Source of the DNA: Herbaspirillum rubrisubalbicans
GTDB taxonomy: Bacteria > Pseudomonadota > Gammaproteobacteria > Burkholderiales > Burkholderiaceae_D
Assembly: GCF_003719195.1 (NCBI RefSeq)
Contig: NZ_CP024996.1
Location: 4,588,001 to 4,652,000 of the forward strand
Direction of reading: 5' to 3'
Length of the DNA stretch: 64,000 bases
In this document: positions 27,700 through 38,504 of the stretch, piece after piece
How the letters are laid out: every line of letters starts with the position of its first letter
Position numbering within the stretch: the first letter of the stretch is position 1
The notes under the pieces: model-generated
Told to the model about the DNA's origin: nothing
The model's database searches: none
Seen by the model: only the letters and a program-made list of their open reading frames with translations
Made by a program: the position numbers and the translations under genes

Positions 27700-29196
27700 A
27701 TGACCGAACTCGAATTCAAATCGCTGGCCACCGAAGGCTATAACCGCATCCCTCTGATCGCCGAAGCCTTCGCCGACCTGGAAACCCCGCTCACGCTCTA
27801 TCTCAAGCTGGCCCAGAGCCACAACACCGGCAAGAACACCTTCCTGCTGGAGTCGGTGGTGGGGGGCGAGCGCTTCGGCCGCTATTCCTTCATTGGCCTG
27901 CCCGCCTCCACCAAGATCCGCTGCAGCGGCAAGCAGATCGAAGTACTGAAGAATGACGTGGTCATCGAAACCGCCGAAGGCAATGCACTGGAATTCATCG
28001 CCGAGTACCAATCCCGCTTCAAGGTCGCCATCCGCCCCGGAATGCCGCGCTTCTGCGGCGGCCTGGCCGGCTACTTCGGTTACGACGCCGTGCGCTACAT
28101 CGAAAAACGCCTGGAAGACAGCGCCCCCAAGGATACGCTGGGTCTGCCCGACATCCAGCTGCTGCTGACCGAAGAACTGGCCGTCATCGACAACCTCTCC
28201 GGCAAGCTCTACCTGATCGTCTATGCCGACCCCAGCCAGCCGGAAGCCTTCTCCCGTGGCCGCCAGCGACTGCGCGACCTGCGCGCCATGCTGCGCCGCC
28301 CGGCCGATGCGCCCGTCACCACCGGTTCGGTACGTACCGAGACCGTCCGCGAATTCCCCAAGGATGAATATCTCAAGGCCGTGGCCCGCGCCAAGGAATA
28401 CGTGATGGCCGGCGACCTGATGCAGGTGCAGATCGGCCAGCGCATCAAGAAATCCTATGTGGATTCGCCGCTGATGCTGTACCGCGCGCTGCGTTCGCTG
28501 AACCCCTCGCCCTACATGTACTTCTACAACTTCGGCGATATGCAGATCGTCGGCGCCTCACCGGAAATCCTGGTGCGCAACGAATCCATCGGCGACGATC
28601 AGAAGAAGATCACCATCCGCCCGCTGGCCGGCACCCGTCCGCGCGGCTCCACCATCGAGCGCGATGAACAGCTGGCGCGCGAACTGCTGGCCGATCCCAA
28701 GGAAATCGCCGAACACGTGATGTTGATCGACCTGGCCCGCAACGACATCGGCCGCATCGCCACCACCGGCAGCGTCAAGGTCACCGACCAGATGGTGATC
28801 GAAAAATATTCCCACGTGCAGCACATCGTCTCCAACGTCGAAGGCATCCTCAAGCCCGGCATGTCCAACCTGGATGTGCTCAAGGCCACCTTCCCCGCAG
28901 GCACGCTCTCGGGCGCGCCCAAGGTGCGGGCGATGGAAATCATCGATGAACTGGAACCGACCAAGCGCGGCATCTATGGCGGCGCCTGTGGCTATCTCTC
29001 CTTCGGTGGCGAGATGGATGTGGCCATTGCCATCCGTACCGGCGTCATCAAGGATGGCACCCTGTACGTGCAAGCTGCGGCCGGCATCGTGGCCGACTCG
29101 GTGCCGGAAATGGAATGGGAAGAAACCGAAAACAAGGCGCGTGCCGTACTGCGCGCTGCTGAACAAGTGCAAGATGGCCTGGACGGAGAAATCTAA
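27700..29196 (+). CDS. trpE: Anthranilate synthase component I
   Basis: 498 residues of the chorismate-binding family. Near the N-terminus [18 protein letters not shown] carries the Trp-feedback LLES motif (about 48-65). Catalytic motifs: [47 protein letters not shown] (about 306-352), [11 protein letters not shown] (about 373), [24 protein letters not shown] (about 395-418) and a [12 protein letters not shown] loop. Converts chorismate and ammonia from TrpG to anthranilate. It is regulated by Trp through LLES and by the upstream attenuator; it abuts trpG with no gap. Confidence 0.98.
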   Translation: MTELEFKSLATEGYNRIPLIAEAFADLETPLTLYLKLAQSHNTGKNTFLLESVVGGERFGRYSFIGLPASTKIRCSGKQIEVLKNDVVIETAEGNALEFIAEYQSRFKVAIRPGMPRFCGGLAGYFGYDAVRYIEKRLEDSAPKDTLGLPDIQLLLTEELAVIDNLSGKLYLIVYADPSQPEAFSRGRQRLRDLRAMLRRPADAPVTTGSVRTETVREFPKDEYLKAVARAKEYVMAGDLMQVQIGQRIKKSYVDSPLMLYRALRSLNPSPYMYFYNFGDMQIVGASPEILVRNESIGDDQKKITIRPLAGTRPRGSTIERDEQLARELLADPKEIAEHVMLIDLARNDIGRIATTGSVKVTDQMVIEKYSHVQHIVSNVEGILKPGMSNLDVLKATFPAGTLSGAPKVRAMEIIDELEPTKRGIYGGACGYLSFGGEMDVAIAIRTGVIKDGTLYVQAAAGIVADSVPEMEWEETENKARAVLRAAEQVQDGLDGEI

Positions 29197-29772
29197 ATGC
29201 TGCTGATGATCGACAACTACGACTCCTTCACCTACAACCTGGTGCAATACTTCGGCGAGCTGGGCGAAGAGGTGCTGACCATCCGCAATGACGAGATCAC
29301 GCTGGATGACATCAGGAAACTGAACCCCGAGCGCATCTGCCTCTCCCCCGGCCCCTGCAGCCCCAAGGAAGCCGGCATCTGCGTGGACCTGCTCAAGGAA
29401 TTTTCCGGCAAGCTGCCCATCCTCGGTGTCTGCCTGGGCCACCAGGCCATCGGCGAAGCCTTCGGCGGCAACATCATCCGCGCCAAGCAGGTCATGCATG
29501 GCAAGACCTCCAAGATCGCCCACACCGGCGTGGGTGTCTTCAAGGACCTGCCCTCGCCCTACACCGTGATTCGCTACCACTCGCTGGCCATCGACCGCGC
29601 CACCCTGCCGGACTGCCTGGAAGTGACGGCCTGGACCGATGACGGTGAAATCATGGGCGTGCGCCACAAGCAGTTCGACCTGCAAGGCGTGCAGTTCCAC
29701 CCCGAGTCCATCCTCTCCGAGCACGGCCACGCCCTGCTCAAGAACTTCCTGACCGGTAGCGCCCACGGCTGA
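29197..29772 (+). CDS. trpG: Anthranilate synthase component II (glutamine amidotransferase)
   Basis: 191 residues of the class-I amidotransferase fold: [20 protein letters not shown] opening, oxyanion loop [12 protein letters not shown] (about 49-60), nucleophile Cys in [17 protein letters not shown] (about 79), and the His-Glu pair in [14 protein letters not shown] (about 168-181). It supplies ammonia to TrpE. Its ATG follows the trpE stop directly (TAAATG), so the two are translationally coupled. In many bacteria this subunit also serves p-aminobenzoate synthase; no pabB is in the window. Confidence 0.97.
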   Translation: MLLMIDNYDSFTYNLVQYFGELGEEVLTIRNDEITLDDIRKLNPERICLSPGPCSPKEAGICVDLLKEFSGKLPILGVCLGHQAIGEAFGGNIIRAKQVMHGKTSKIAHTGVGVFKDLPSPYTVIRYHSLAIDRATLPDCLEVTAWTDDGEIMGVRHKQFDLQGVQFHPESILSEHGHALLKNFLTGSAHG

Positions 29773-29799
29773 GGCCATCACAACAAGACGAGACACGAC

Positions 29800-30837
29800 A
29801 TGTCCATCACTCCGCAAGAAGCGCTGCTGCGCTGTATCGAACATCGCGAAATCTTCCACGATGAAATGCTCACGCTGTTCCGCCAGATCATGAGCGGCGA
29901 GATGTCGCCGGTGATGATCGCCGCCCTCACCATGGGCCTGCGTGTGAAAAAGGAAAGCATCGGCGAGATCGCCGCCGCCGCCCAGGTCATGCGCGAATTC
30001 GCGACCAAGGTGCCGATGGCCGACACCAGCGGCCTGCTCGACATCGTCGGTACCGGCGGCGATGGCGCGCATACCTTCAACATCTCCACCGCCTCCATGT
30101 TCGTGGCGGCCGCGGCCGGTGCGCGTGTGGCCAAGCATGGCGGGCGCAGCGTGTCGTCCTCCTCCGGCAGCGCCGATGTGCTCGAAGCCCTGGGTGCGGA
30201 CATCAACCTGCAACCCGAGCAAGTGGCGCAATCGATCGCCCAGACCGGCATCGGTTTCATGTTCGCCCCCAACCATCACGCCGCCATGAAGCACGCCGCG
30301 CCGGTGCGCAAGGAACTGGGCGTGCGCACCATCTTCAACATCCTCGGTCCCCTGACCAATCCCGCTGGCGCCCCCAATATCCTCATGGGCGTGTTCCACC
30401 CCGATCTGGTCGGCATCCAGGTGCGCGTGCTGCAACGCCTGGGCGCGCAGCACGCCATCGTGGTCTGGGGCCGCGACAACCTGGATGAAGTCACGCTGGG
30501 CGGCGCCACCATGGTGGGCGAGCTCATCCATGGCGAGATCCGCGAATACGAGATCCACCCGGAAGACTTCGGCCTGTCCATGTTTGCCAGCCGCAACCTG
30601 CAGGTCTCCAACGCCGCCGAATCGAAGGAAAAGATTTTCGAGGCATTGCGCGGGGAACCCGGCCCGGTGCACGACATCGTAGTCATCAATGCCGCTACCG
30701 CCCTGTATGCGGCAGGTGTGGCCCCCTCCATTGCCGAGGGGATCGCCACCGCGCGCGCCACCATCGCCTCGGGCGCGGCCCGTGCCAAGCTGGAGCAGTT
30801 CGTGCAGGTCACGCGCCAGCTCGGCGGCAAACACTGA
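29800..30837 (+). CDS. trpD: Anthranilate phosphoribosyltransferase
   Basis: 345 residues. The phosphoribosyl-diphosphate site is [17 protein letters not shown] (about 81-97), then [21 protein letters not shown] (about 109-129), [37 protein letters not shown] (about 152-188) and the metal site [10 protein letters not shown] (about 227). Joins anthranilate to PRPP. Its start is 27 bases after trpG and an AACAAGACGAGACACGAC stretch precedes it. The C-terminal part is complete. Confidence 0.97.
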   Translation: MSITPQEALLRCIEHREIFHDEMLTLFRQIMSGEMSPVMIAALTMGLRVKKESIGEIAAAAQVMREFATKVPMADTSGLLDIVGTGGDGAHTFNISTASMFVAAAAGARVAKHGGRSVSSSSGSADVLEALGADINLQPEQVAQSIAQTGIGFMFAPNHHAAMKHAAPVRKELGVRTIFNILGPLTNPAGAPNILMGVFHPDLVGIQVRVLQRLGAQHAIVVWGRDNLDEVTLGGATMVGELIHGEIREYEIHPEDFGLSMFASRNLQVSNAAESKEKIFEALRGEPGPVHDIVVINAATALYAAGVAPSIAEGIATARATIASGAARAKLEQFVQVTRQLGGKH

Positions 30838-30854
30838 AACCGACAAGGAGCAAC

Positions 30855-31655
30855 ATGTCTGACATCCTCAACAAGATCCTGGCCGTCAAGGCCGAGGAAA
30901 TCCGTATTGCGCAAAAGCAGCGCGACCTGGCCAGCCTGCGCCGCGATGTGGAATCCGACAGCGAATTGCGCTCGGAACTGCGCAACTTCGAACAAGGCCT
31001 GCGCAACAAGATCGCCGCGGGCCAGGCCGGCGTGATCGCCGAAGTCAAGAAGGCCTCGCCCTCCAAGGGTGTGATCCGCCCCGACTTCAAGCCGGCCGAG
31101 ATTGCAGTGAGCTATGCCGAACATGGCGCGGCCTGCCTGTCTGTACTGACAGATGAACAATTCTTCCAAGGCTCGCCGGAATACCTCAAACAGGCGCGCG
31201 CCGCCTGCGCCCTGCCGGCGCTGCGCAAGGATTTCATGATGGATCATTACCAGATCTACCAGGCCCGCTCCTGGGGTGCGGACGCCATCCTGCTGATCGT
31301 GGCCGCACTGGACCATGGCCTGATGGCCGATCTGGAAGCCTGCGCCCACGAACTGGGCATGAGCGTGCTGGTGGAAGTGCACGACAGCGCCGAACTGGAT
31401 GCGGCCCTGAAGTTGAAGACCCGTCTGTTGGGCATCAACAACCGCAACCTGCGCACCTTCGAAACCACGCTGGACACCACCCTGAACCTGCTGCCGCGCA
31501 TCCCGCCGGAAAAACTGGTGGTGACCGAATCGGCCATCGCCACGCCCGACGACGTCAAGCGGATGCGCGATGCCGATGTGCACGCCTTCCTGGTCGGCGA
31601 AGCCTTCATGCGCGCGCCCGAGCCGGGTGTGGAGCTGGCGCGCCTGTTCGCCTGA
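30855..31655 (+). CDS. trpC: Indole-3-glycerol phosphate synthase
   Basis: 266 residues, monofunctional type without a TrpF fusion. TIM-barrel motifs: [19 protein letters not shown] (about 59-77, catalytic Glu and Lys), [17 protein letters not shown] (about 95), [27 protein letters not shown] (about 121-147), [23 protein letters not shown] and [12 protein letters not shown] (about 218-229). Ring-closes CdRP to indoleglycerol phosphate. Preceded by AAGGAG. Last gene of this trp unit; trpF, trpB and trpA are not nearby, as expected when the pathway is split. Confidence 0.97.
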   Translation: MSDILNKILAVKAEEIRIAQKQRDLASLRRDVESDSELRSELRNFEQGLRNKIAAGQAGVIAEVKKASPSKGVIRPDFKPAEIAVSYAEHGAACLSVLTDEQFFQGSPEYLKQARAACALPALRKDFMMDHYQIYQARSWGADAILLIVAALDHGLMADLEACAHELGMSVLVEVHDSAELDAALKLKTRLLGINNRNLRTFETTLDTTLNLLPRIPPEKLVVTESAIATPDDVKRMRDADVHAFLVGEAFMRAPEPGVELARLFA

Positions 31656-31672
31656 TCTTCCCGCACGTCAAC

Positions 31673-31709
31673 AAACCTCGCCCGGTCTGCGCCGGTGCGA
31701 GGTTTTTTT
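31673..31709 (+). terminator. Terminator of the trp operon
   Basis: AACCTCGC arms with an inner CCGGT/GCCGG stem, then TTTTTTT; 18 bases after the trpC stop and facing the convergent MFS gene. Confidence 0.93.
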
Positions 31710-31724
31710 ATGCTGACCCGGCGC

Positions 31725-33218
31725 TTAACGCTTGCCCTGCACGGCCCGCATCCCGCCCCCGATATTGCTGCCGGCATCCGGTGCCAGGCCGCGATAACCG
31801 AGCACCGACATGAGCGTGACCACACCAGCCATGGCAAAGGCCCACTGGAAATCACCCAACGTGAAATGCGCGCCGCTTGCATCGACCGCACCGACCACAT
31901 CGACCATATCGCCGCGCAACCAGGCGGCAATGCGCAAGGCCAGCGCACCGAAGGCGATGCCCATGCCGATGGTCATCTGCTGAGCCACGCTCCAGAGCGT
32001 GCTGGCAGAAGACTTGCGGGCATCACTGATATCCGCATAGGCCAGCGTGGCCAAGGTAGAAAACTGCATCGAACGCGACAAGCCGTAGCAGAAGATCACC
32101 CCCAGGATCACCGGCAGCGGCGTACCTGGCCTCAGCAGACCGCAGACGATGATGAGACAACCGGCAATGGCAGCATTGTTGAGCGCCACGCTGCGAAAAC
32201 CGAAACGTTGCAAGATGCGCGTGGTAAACGCCTTCATGCCCAGATTGCCGAGAGCGGTAGCCAGCAGCAGCAAGCCCGACTGGAAGGCGGTCAAGCCAAA
32301 GCCGATCTGGAACATCAGCGGCATCAGGTAAGGCACCGCATCCACGCCGATGCGGGTAAGCGAACCGGTGAAGACGGTGACCGAATAGGTGGGAATGCGC
32401 AAGTTGGAAAAATCCAGCAGCGGATGCTCGATGCGCCGCATGTGCCACCACGCGCACCAGCCCAGCACGATGCCCAGGACCACGAAGCCGAGCGCCACCT
32501 TGACGTTGGATTCCATGTGGCTGGCGATCTCGGTGCCATACAGCAGCGAAGTCAGCGCCGAGCCCGAGAGCAGGAAGCCGATCACATCCAGCGGCCGCTT
32601 GCCCTGCCCGTGCTCATTACGCACCACCAGCATCACCGCACCGAAGGCAGCAATACCGAACGGTACGTTCATCAGGAAGATCCAGTGCCACGAGGCATAG
32701 GTGGTGATGAAGCCACCGATGGAAGGCCCCACCACGGGTGCGGCAATGGCCGGCCAGGTGATGGTGGCGATGGCTTTCATCAGCCTTTCCTTGCTGGTAC
32801 TGCGGACCACGATCATGCGCCCGACCGGCACCATCATGGCCCCGCCCAGACCTTGCAGCACACGCGCCGCGGTGAACTCCCAGACGTTCTGCGACAAGCC
32901 GCACAGGATGGAAGCGAAAGTAAAGATGGCAATGGCCAGGCCGAACACGGTGCGCGAACCGAAGCGGTCAGCCACCCAGCCGCTGATGGGAATGAACACC
33001 GCCAGCGTGAGCATGTAGGCGGTCATGCCCAGGCTCAATTCGTTGGGGCCGACCCCGAAGGTCTTGGCCATTTCCGGCAAGGCGGTGGCAATGATGGTGG
33101 TATCGAGATACTCCATGAAGAAGGTCGCCGCCACGATGTAGGGCAACATGCGCACGCGTGCGTCGGACAAGCTGTTATCGTTGGTTCCCACGTTCTCTGC
33201 CTCTGCTTTTCTGGTCAC
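31725..33218 (-). CDS. DHA2-family MFS drug exporter
   Basis: About 497 residues with some 14 membrane helices. Family motifs: DTTIIATALPEMAKTFG (about 39-55, motif D1), GWVADRFGSRTVFG (about 80-93, motif A), RVLQGLGGAMMVPVGR (about 118-133, motif B) and PAIAAPVVGPSIGGFI (about 155-170, motif C of antiporters). It should export drugs or metabolites by proton antiport. The frame starts at GTG 33218, without a clear ribosome site; GTG 33188 with AGAGG nearby is an alternative. No membrane-fusion partner lies beside it. Confidence 0.88.
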   Translation of the reverse strand: MTRKAEAENVGTNDNSLSDARVRMLPYIVAATFFMEYLDTTIIATALPEMAKTFGVGPNELSLGMTAYMLTLAVFIPISGWVADRFGSRTVFGLAIAIFTFASILCGLSQNVWEFTAARVLQGLGGAMMVPVGRMIVVRSTSKERLMKAIATITWPAIAAPVVGPSIGGFITTYASWHWIFLMNVPFGIAAFGAVMLVVRNEHGQGKRPLDVIGFLLSGSALTSLLYGTEIASHMESNVKVALGFVVLGIVLGWCAWWHMRRIEHPLLDFSNLRIPTYSVTVFTGSLTRIGVDAVPYLMPLMFQIGFGLTAFQSGLLLLATALGNLGMKAFTTRILQRFGFRSVALNNAAIAGCLIIVCGLLRPGTPLPVILGVIFCYGLSRSMQFSTLATLAYADISDARKSSASTLWSVAQQMTIGMGIAFGALALRIAAWLRGDMVDVVGAVDASGAHFTLGDFQWAFAMAGVVTLMSVLGYRGLAPDAGSNIGGGMRAVQGKR

Positions 33219-33225
33219 ACATGCG

Positions 33226-33250
33226 AAACGCCGGCATCTGCCGGCGCTTT
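33226..33250 (-). terminator. Hairpin after ubiB
   Basis: CGCCGGC/GCCGGCG arms with an AGAT loop (33229-33246), followed on the minus strand by TTT. Probably ends the ubiJ-ubiB transcript before the MFS gene. Confidence 0.6.
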
Positions 33251-33279
33251 TCCTGGAGAAATTATTTATACCATTTATA

Positions 33280-34854
33280 TCAATAGAATCTCAGCAAGTG
33301 CATCAACAACTGCACCACGATGATGCCGCCGATCAACCCACCACCGAAATAGACGATCACGCCCAAGAGCATATTGGTGCGGCGCTGCTCGGCCAGGAGC
33401 TTGCGGATCAGTTCGGTATTCTGCGGCTGGCCTTCGCCTTCGGTATAGCGCGTCAGCGCCTGGTGCGCCAGGCGCGGCAGCTCCGGCAGCAGGCGGCTGT
33501 AGCGCGGCACTTCCACCTTCAGTTGCTCGATGAAACCACGCCAGCCGATCTGTTCGCTCATCCAGCGCTCCAGATAGGGCTTAGCGGTCTTCCACAGATC
33601 CAGATCGGGATCGAGCTGGCGGCCCAGGCCTTCGACGTTGAGCAGGGTCTTTTGCAACAGCACCAGTTGCGGCTGCACTTCGACATTGAAGCGACGCGAA
33701 GTCTGGAACAGGCGCAGCAGCACCTGGCCGAAGGAAATATCCTTCAACGGACGGTCAAAGATCGGTTCGCAGCAGGCCCGCACCGCCGCTTCCAGTTCAT
33801 CGACGCGGGTATCCTTGGGCGCCCAGCCGGATTCGATGTGGGCCTCGGCCACGCGCTTGTAGTCGCGGCGGAAGAAGGCCAGGAAATTCTGCGACAGGTA
33901 ATCCTTGTCGAAGTCGTTGAGGGTGCCGACAATGCCGAAGTCCAGCGCGATGTAGCGGCCAAAGCTCTCCGGCGCCACCGACACCAGGATATTGCCGGGG
34001 TGCATATCGGCATGGAAGAAGCCGTCGCGAAATACCTGGGTGAAGAAAATTTCCACCCCATCGCGCGACAGCTTGGACAGATCGACTCCTTCGGCGCGCA
34101 GGCGCTCGGTCTGCGAGATGGGGATGCCGTACATCCGCTCCATCACGATCACCGAAGGTGAACAATAATCCCAATACATCTCCGGCACCATCAACAGCGT
34201 CGACTCGGCAAAGTTGCGCCGCAGCTGGCTGGCGTTGGCGGCTTCACGCATCAAGTCCAGCTCATCGTGCAGGTACTTGTCGAACTCGCCCACCACTTCC
34301 TTGGCCTTCAGGCGGCGGCCATCTGCCCACAGGCGCTCCAACCAATCGGCGGCCACGTGCATCAGGCCGATATCGTGATCGATGATGTCGCGCATTCCGG
34401 GGCGCAGCACCTTGACGGCGACCTGCTTGCCATCCTTGAGCGTGGCGAAGTGGACCTGGGCAATCGAGGCCGAAGCCACTGGCGTGCGTTCGAAGCTGGC
34501 GAAGAGCTGATCCGGGTGCGCACCCAGCGATTTCTCGATCTGTTTGATCGCCAGTTCCGAACTGAAGGGCGGCACGCGATCCTGCAGCAAGGTGAGTTCG
34601 TTGGCGATGTCAGGCGGCATCAGGTCGCGCCGGGTCGAGAGCACCTGGCCGAACTTGATGAAGATGGGACCGAGGTCTTCCAGCGCACGCCGCAAACGCT
34701 CACCGCGTGGCGCCGACAGGTCGCGCCAGAAGAAGACGCGATTGATGATGCGGGCGATGCGCGGCGGCGCGAATTCGGCGGCGATGATTTCATCCAGGCC
34801 ATAGAGAATGGCCACACGGATGATCTTGAATAGACGCATGGAACGCAGCAGCAT
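33280..34854 (-). CDS. ubiB: Ubiquinone biosynthesis regulatory protein kinase UbiB
   Basis: 524 residues of the ABC1/ADCK atypical kinase family. The KxGQ signature lies in [22 protein letters not shown] (about 62-83), the Ala-rich nucleotide loop in [29 protein letters not shown] (about 124-152), the catalytic Asp in [13 protein letters not shown] (about 285) and the metal Asp in ALDFGIVG (about 307). Two membrane helices near the C-terminus (about 493-520) anchor it to the inner membrane. Required for ubiquinone synthesis. The start overlaps the ubiJ stop by one base (TAATG), so the two genes are translationally coupled. Confidence 0.96.
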   Translation of the reverse strand: MLLRSMRLFKIIRVAILYGLDEIIAAEFAPPRIARIINRVFFWRDLSAPRGERLRRALEDLGPIFIKFGQVLSTRRDLMPPDIANELTLLQDRVPPFSSELAIKQIEKSLGAHPDQLFASFERTPVASASIAQVHFATLKDGKQVAVKVLRPGMRDIIDHDIGLMHVAADWLERLWADGRRLKAKEVVGEFDKYLHDELDLMREAANASQLRRNFAESTLLMVPEMYWDYCSPSVIVMERMYGIPISQTERLRAEGVDLSKLSRDGVEIFFTQVFRDGFFHADMHPGNILVSVAPESFGRYIALDFGIVGTLNDFDKDYLSQNFLAFFRRDYKRVAEAHIESGWAPKDTRVDELEAAVRACCEPIFDRPLKDISFGQVLLRLFQTSRRFNVEVQPQLVLLQKTLLNVEGLGRQLDPDLDLWKTAKPYLERWMSEQIGWRGFIEQLKVEVPRYSRLLPELPRLAHQALTRYTEGEGQPQNTELIRKLLAEQRRTNMLLGVIVYFGGGLIGGIIVVQLLMHLLRFY

Positions 34855-35462
34855 TAACGACGCTCCAGTTTCTCGATGCGCTTGGACAGGCGCTCCAGGT
34901 CATCGCGCAGGCGCACGACGTCGGCAGAAAAATCCTGCAACTGGCGGGGGCGGATCAGCATCGGTTGTTCTTCCAGGAAATACTCGGCCAGGTTTTCGCT
35001 CAGCTTGCGGCCGGTATTGCGGGCCGCATCGAACAGCTCGCGCGCACCGGCGACGATGCGGATGGCAGCGACGTCGCCCACCACGCGGGACAGGTCATCC
35101 TCGGCATCCCAGCGCAGCTTCTGGCTCAATTGCGAAATGGCATTGGCGAAATCGGCATCGCCCTCCAGCTTGACGTAGGACACCGCGCGCTCGCGGTTGG
35201 CAGCGATCAGCGGCAGATCGGAGAGCTTCAGACGGATGGTGACGTTGGCCGGCGCATCAGCTGGCACCTCCTGCAGGTAGCCGTCACCGCTGACTTTCAG
35301 GCGCAGTGGCATGACACCGGTATCGATGCAGGCGACCTTGCCGGCATGGGCCATGAGCGTGCTGCGCGCCCATGGCTCCTGCGCCAGCAGATGGTTGATG
35401 ACCGCAGCAGCAGGTTTCATCGGATCGAGGGCAAGGGTGGTGGGATCAGGCAGCACGGACAT
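34854..35462 (-). CDS. ubiJ: Ubiquinone biosynthesis accessory factor UbiJ
   Basis: 202 residues with an SCP2-like sterol/lipid-carrier domain in the first two thirds ([22 protein letters not shown] strand near 70-90, then [38 protein letters not shown]) and a coiled-coil tail ending [12 protein letters not shown]. In E. coli UbiJ organises the soluble ubiquinone-synthesis metabolon with UbiK. Placement directly before ubiB and near ubiE supports the name. Length and architecture are normal. Confidence 0.9.
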   Translation of the reverse strand: MSVLPDPTTLALDPMKPAAAVINHLLAQEPWARSTLMAHAGKVACIDTGVMPLRLKVSGDGYLQEVPADAPANVTIRLKLSDLPLIAANRERAVSYVKLEGDADFANAISQLSQKLRWDAEDDLSRVVGDVAAIRIVAGARELFDAARNTGRKLSENLAEYFLEEQPMLIRPRQLQDFSADVVRLRDDLERLSKRIEKLERR

Positions 35463-35544
35463 GGATTCCAGAATCGGGTTGGGCCAGAGATACAGAGATC
35501 AATACAGCCACGGTAATACGGTGAACAATTCACCGCCGCAAAAA

Positions 35545-35575
35545 CAAAACCGCCCGCAAAAGCCGGGCGGTTTCA
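35545..35575 (-). terminator. Terminator after the Tim44-like gene
   Basis: AAACCGCCCG and complement around GCTTTTG, followed on the minus strand by TGTTTTTG; it separates the Tim44-like gene from ubiJ. Confidence 0.88.
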
Positions 35576-35635
35576 AGTGTACCAGCTTGGCGCATGGACA
35601 AGGTTTGCGGGCTGCGTGTTCCTTGATCCAGTACC

Positions 35636-36601
35636 CTAGATCTGCTGGATACCGGCCAGCACCCAGCCGCCACTGCCGTTGAGCGGCTTGGACAGGTTCC
35701 AGATCTCGGCGAAGGGTTCGGCCGAGACATCCGGCGCTTCCTTGATGAGGCCCTGGAAGCGCACGGTCGCCAGGTAATCGAAGGCCATGGTCTCGATGCC
35801 CAGCAGTTCAGCATCGAGCTGCACCACATCGGTGGCATTGGGCGCGGCACCGCGCTCGGTCAACTGCATCCGCAGCTCGGCGAACATCTCGGGGGTAGTG
35901 AATTCACGGATGTCGTTGACGTCGGCGCGGTCCCAGGCCGCCTGCAGGCGGATGAAATAAGTCTTGGCATTGCGCACGAAGCCGGCCGTATCGAAGCCCT
36001 CGGGGATGCCCCAGTGCTGGATCTGCGCTGGCTGGGCGCTGGCTGCATAGCCGGCGCCTGGCAACGCGGCGGGCGGCGGGTTGATGTCGCGCAGGCCGGA
36101 ACCGATTTCCGGCGTGGCGCCGGCAGCGCTACCGATGGGGCTCACGCCCGGCATCGGGGTGGCATAGGCCGGGTTGTTGCTCTGCGCTTGTCGGCCGCGG
36201 GCGAACAGGCGCACCAGGAAGATCACCGCCACGCACAGCAGCAGGATGGTCAGCAGCGAACCCAACATGCCGCCCATGGCGCCACCGATACCGAAGTGCG
36301 ACATCAGCGCCCCCAGGCCGAAGCCCAGCAATGCGCCACCCAGCATGTTGCGCCAGGGGCTGGCCGGGCGTGACATGGGAGCGCTTTGCGGCGTGGCAGT
36401 CGGTGCCGAGGGGCGATAGGGCGTGGCCGCAGGCTGGCTGTAGGAGGGCGAGGACGGCGCCGACGGTGCGGCCTGGCGCGAGTAGTTGGACGATTGCTTG
36501 CCGAAGGAACCACCACCGCCCAGGCGCTTGGCCTCGGCGGGAGACATGATGAGTGATAGCGAAGTCATCGCCAGCAGCAGTGCGAGCAGGATTTTTTTCA
36601 T
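35636..36601 (-). CDS. Tim44-like domain protein, secreted or membrane-anchored
   Basis: 321 residues. A signal peptide (1-24, ending AEA) leads into a Gly/Ser/Pro/Gln-rich low-complexity region (about 25-80), a hydrophobic Gly-rich segment with one or two membrane spans (about 85-135, GGALLGFGLGALMSHFG and LLTILLLCVAVIFLVRLF), and a C-terminal Tim44/TIM44-like domain (about 200-321: FVRNAKTYFIRLQAAWDRADVNDIREFTTPEMFAELRMQL). The bacterial members are membrane proteins of unknown role. Start ATG 36601 has AGAGG upstream. It sits between ubiE and ubiJ but a terminator separates it from the latter. Confidence 0.85.
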   Translation of the reverse strand: MKKILLALLLAMTSLSLIMSPAEAKRLGGGGSFGKQSSNYSRQAAPSAPSSPSYSQPAATPYRPSAPTATPQSAPMSRPASPWRNMLGGALLGFGLGALMSHFGIGGAMGGMLGSLLTILLLCVAVIFLVRLFARGRQAQSNNPAYATPMPGVSPIGSAAGATPEIGSGLRDINPPPAALPGAGYAASAQPAQIQHWGIPEGFDTAGFVRNAKTYFIRLQAAWDRADVNDIREFTTPEMFAELRMQLTERGAAPNATDVVQLDAELLGIETMAFDYLATVRFQGLIKEAPDVSAEPFAEIWNLSKPLNGSGGWVLAGIQQI

Positions 36602-36730
36602 GGACTTACCTCTTGTGGATGATGCCGAAACGACGGGACGCCTGGAGGGAAAGCCAGCCCATCGTTTCAGTGCGGCCATTGTGGTCAGGCAGACTTAAGC
36701 CAGCCTTAATGCCGCCACAGCCAGCCTTGT

Positions 36731-37465
36731 TTACATCTTAATGCCGGTATGCAGTGCAGCCACACCGGCGGTCAGGTTGAAATACTGCACGCGCTCCAGG
36801 CCGGCCTGTTCCATCATCTGCTTCAGGGTTTCCTGGTCGGGGTGCATACGGATCGATTCAGCCAGGTAGCGATAGCTGTCGGCGTCATTGGCGACCTTCT
36901 TGCCCAGCCACGGCAGGACCGAGAAGGAATAGACGTCATAGGGTTTCTTGAGTGGCTCCCAGACCTTGGAGAATTCCAGCACCAGCAGCTTGCCGCCCGG
37001 CTTCAGCACGCGGCGCATCTCGGCCAGCGCGGCATCCTTGTGGGTCATGTTGCGCAGGCCGAAGGCCACCGACACGCGGTCGAAGTAATTGTCCGGGAAG
37101 GGCAGCTTCTCGGCATCGCACAGCATGGTGGGGGTAACGATGCCCTTGTTGAGCAGGCGGTCGCGGCCCACGCCCAGCATGGATTCGTTGATGTCGGTGA
37201 GCCAGACTTCGCCGCTGGGGCCCGCCTGCTTGGCGAAGACCTTGGAGAGGTCACCGGTGCCGCCGGCGATATCGAGTACCTTGAAACCCGGACGCACGCC
37301 GGCCTGGGCGATGGTAAAGGCTTTCCAGATGCGATGCAGGCCCGCCGACATGAAGTCGTTCATCACGTCGTACTTGGCGGCGACGGAGTGGAACACTTCC
37401 GCGACCTTGCGGACCTTCTCTTCTTCTTTGACGGTTTCGTAACCGAAATGGGTGGTGTTGGTCAT
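36731..37465 (-). CDS. ubiE: Ubiquinone/menaquinone biosynthesis C-methyltransferase
   Basis: 244 residues. SAM-binding motif I is [18 protein letters not shown] (about 63-80), preceded by the UbiE signature [17 protein letters not shown] (about 32-48), with [23 protein letters not shown] (about 117-139) and [16 protein letters not shown] (about 153). The C-terminus [11 protein letters not shown] is conserved in the family. It methylates demethoxy-quinol in ubiquinone synthesis. Begins the minus-strand ubi group. Confidence 0.97.
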   Translation of the reverse strand: MTNTTHFGYETVKEEEKVRKVAEVFHSVAAKYDVMNDFMSAGLHRIWKAFTIAQAGVRPGFKVLDIAGGTGDLSKVFAKQAGPSGEVWLTDINESMLGVGRDRLLNKGIVTPTMLCDAEKLPFPDNYFDRVSVAFGLRNMTHKDAALAEMRRVLKPGGKLLVLEFSKVWEPLKKPYDVYSFSVLPWLGKKVANDADSYRYLAESIRMHPDQETLKQMMEQAGLERVQYFNLTAGVAALHTGIKM

Positions 37466-37549
37466 GGCTGGGCCTGTAACGATGAAGACGACATTATAAA
37501 AGACGGGCCCGCGCAGGGCTTGCCCTGGATCAGCAGGAGGCGCTAAGCT

Positions 37550-37972
37550 TCAGTGCGAATGACCGCAGCCATGGCCGGCACCCGCCTCGACCTGGTGATC
37601 GCGTCCACTGTCACGCGTGAAACCTGCGGCCTCCAGTTTCTGCAGATAGGCCTCCCACATCGCGGCCTGGTCACGGCCGAGCTGGTAGAGGTAATCCCAG
37701 GTGAAGATGCCGCTGGCGTGACCATCGGAAAACAGTGGCTTCACGCCATAGTTGCCGACCGGTTCGATGCCGTGGATCTCCACCTCGCGCTTGCCGGTCT
37801 GCAGCACTTCCTGGCCCGGTCCATGGCCACGCACTTCAGCCGAGGGCGAATAGACGCGCATCAATTCGAAGGGCAGCGAAAACATCACGCCATCGTCGAA
37901 CTCGACTTCGACCACGCGCGAAAGCTTGCGGACCTTGAAGGACACCGGAATGGGGGAAGACGGGGCGCTCAT
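37550..37972 (-). CDS. DUF971 family protein with His-rich tail
   Basis: 140 residues. The DUF971 (gamma-butyrobetaine hydroxylase N-terminal-like) domain spans about 10-110: RKLSRVVEVEFDDGVMFSLPFELMRVYSPSAEVRGHG and YGVKPLFSDGHASGIFTWDYLYQLG. A C-terminal extension rich in His and Gly (GHGCGHSH) could bind metal. Start MSAPSS has AAGGGAGAG upstream. The HIT gene precedes it and ubiE follows; in other betaproteobacteria, in my recollection, DUF971 also neighbours ubiE. Function unknown. Confidence 0.85.
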   Translation of the reverse strand: MSAPSSPIPVSFKVRKLSRVVEVEFDDGVMFSLPFELMRVYSPSAEVRGHGPGQEVLQTGKREVEIHGIEPVGNYGVKPLFSDGHASGIFTWDYLYQLGRDQAAMWEAYLQKLEAAGFTRDSGRDHQVEAGAGHGCGHSH

Positions 37973-38045
37973 GGGCTCTCCCTTGAAATTCGTATGAGAG
38001 GTCAAACCCGGCCGGAACATCCAGGCCGGGCTTGAGGCTTGCAGA

Positions 38046-38492
38046 TCAGGCCGTCAGACCCGCCGCATCAAGCTGCTGGCGCACTGCTTCGCGCAACTGC
38101 GGCAGCAGTGCACGACGCGCCGCGAGCGTGGCTTCATCGGCCGCACGGCGCGGCTCGGCCCACACCGGGCTGGGGAAATGACGGTCGTCGGTAAAGCGCG
38201 GGATGACATGCCAATGCACATGCGGGGTCATGTTGCCCAGCGTAGCCAGGTTGACCTTCTCGGGCTGCATCACTGCGCGCTGCGCAGCTTCCACCGCCCA
38301 TACCGCATTGGCCAGCAGGGTGCGCTGGGCCGGGGCGAGGTCGGTCATTTCCTTCACGTGCGCACTCCAGATCACGCGGCAGAAGCCCGGATAATCGGGC
38401 TCATCGACCAGCACCACGCGCAATTGTGCATGACGCCACAGCACTTCGCCGCCGTCGCCGGCACACAGTTCACAGACTGGAGTCTGGCTCAT
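38046..38492 (-). CDS. HIT-family nucleotide hydrolase
   Basis: 148 residues with the histidine-triad motif HVHWHVIPRF (about 91-100). The Cys pair CELCAG at the start resembles the zinc site of HIT/GalT-like proteins. It likely hydrolyses a nucleoside phosphoramidate or dinucleoside polyphosphate; the natural substrate is unknown. Preceded by AGGAG and by the large oxidoreductase stop 12 bases before, so it is the second gene of that operon. Confidence 0.9.
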   Translation of the reverse strand: MSQTPVCELCAGDGGEVLWRHAQLRVVLVDEPDYPGFCRVIWSAHVKEMTDLAPAQRTLLANAVWAVEAAQRAVMQPEKVNLATLGNMTPHVHWHVIPRFTDDRHFPSPVWAEPRRAADEATLAARRALLPQLREAVRQQLDAAGLTA

Positions 38493-38504
38493 GGTCAGCT
38501 CCTG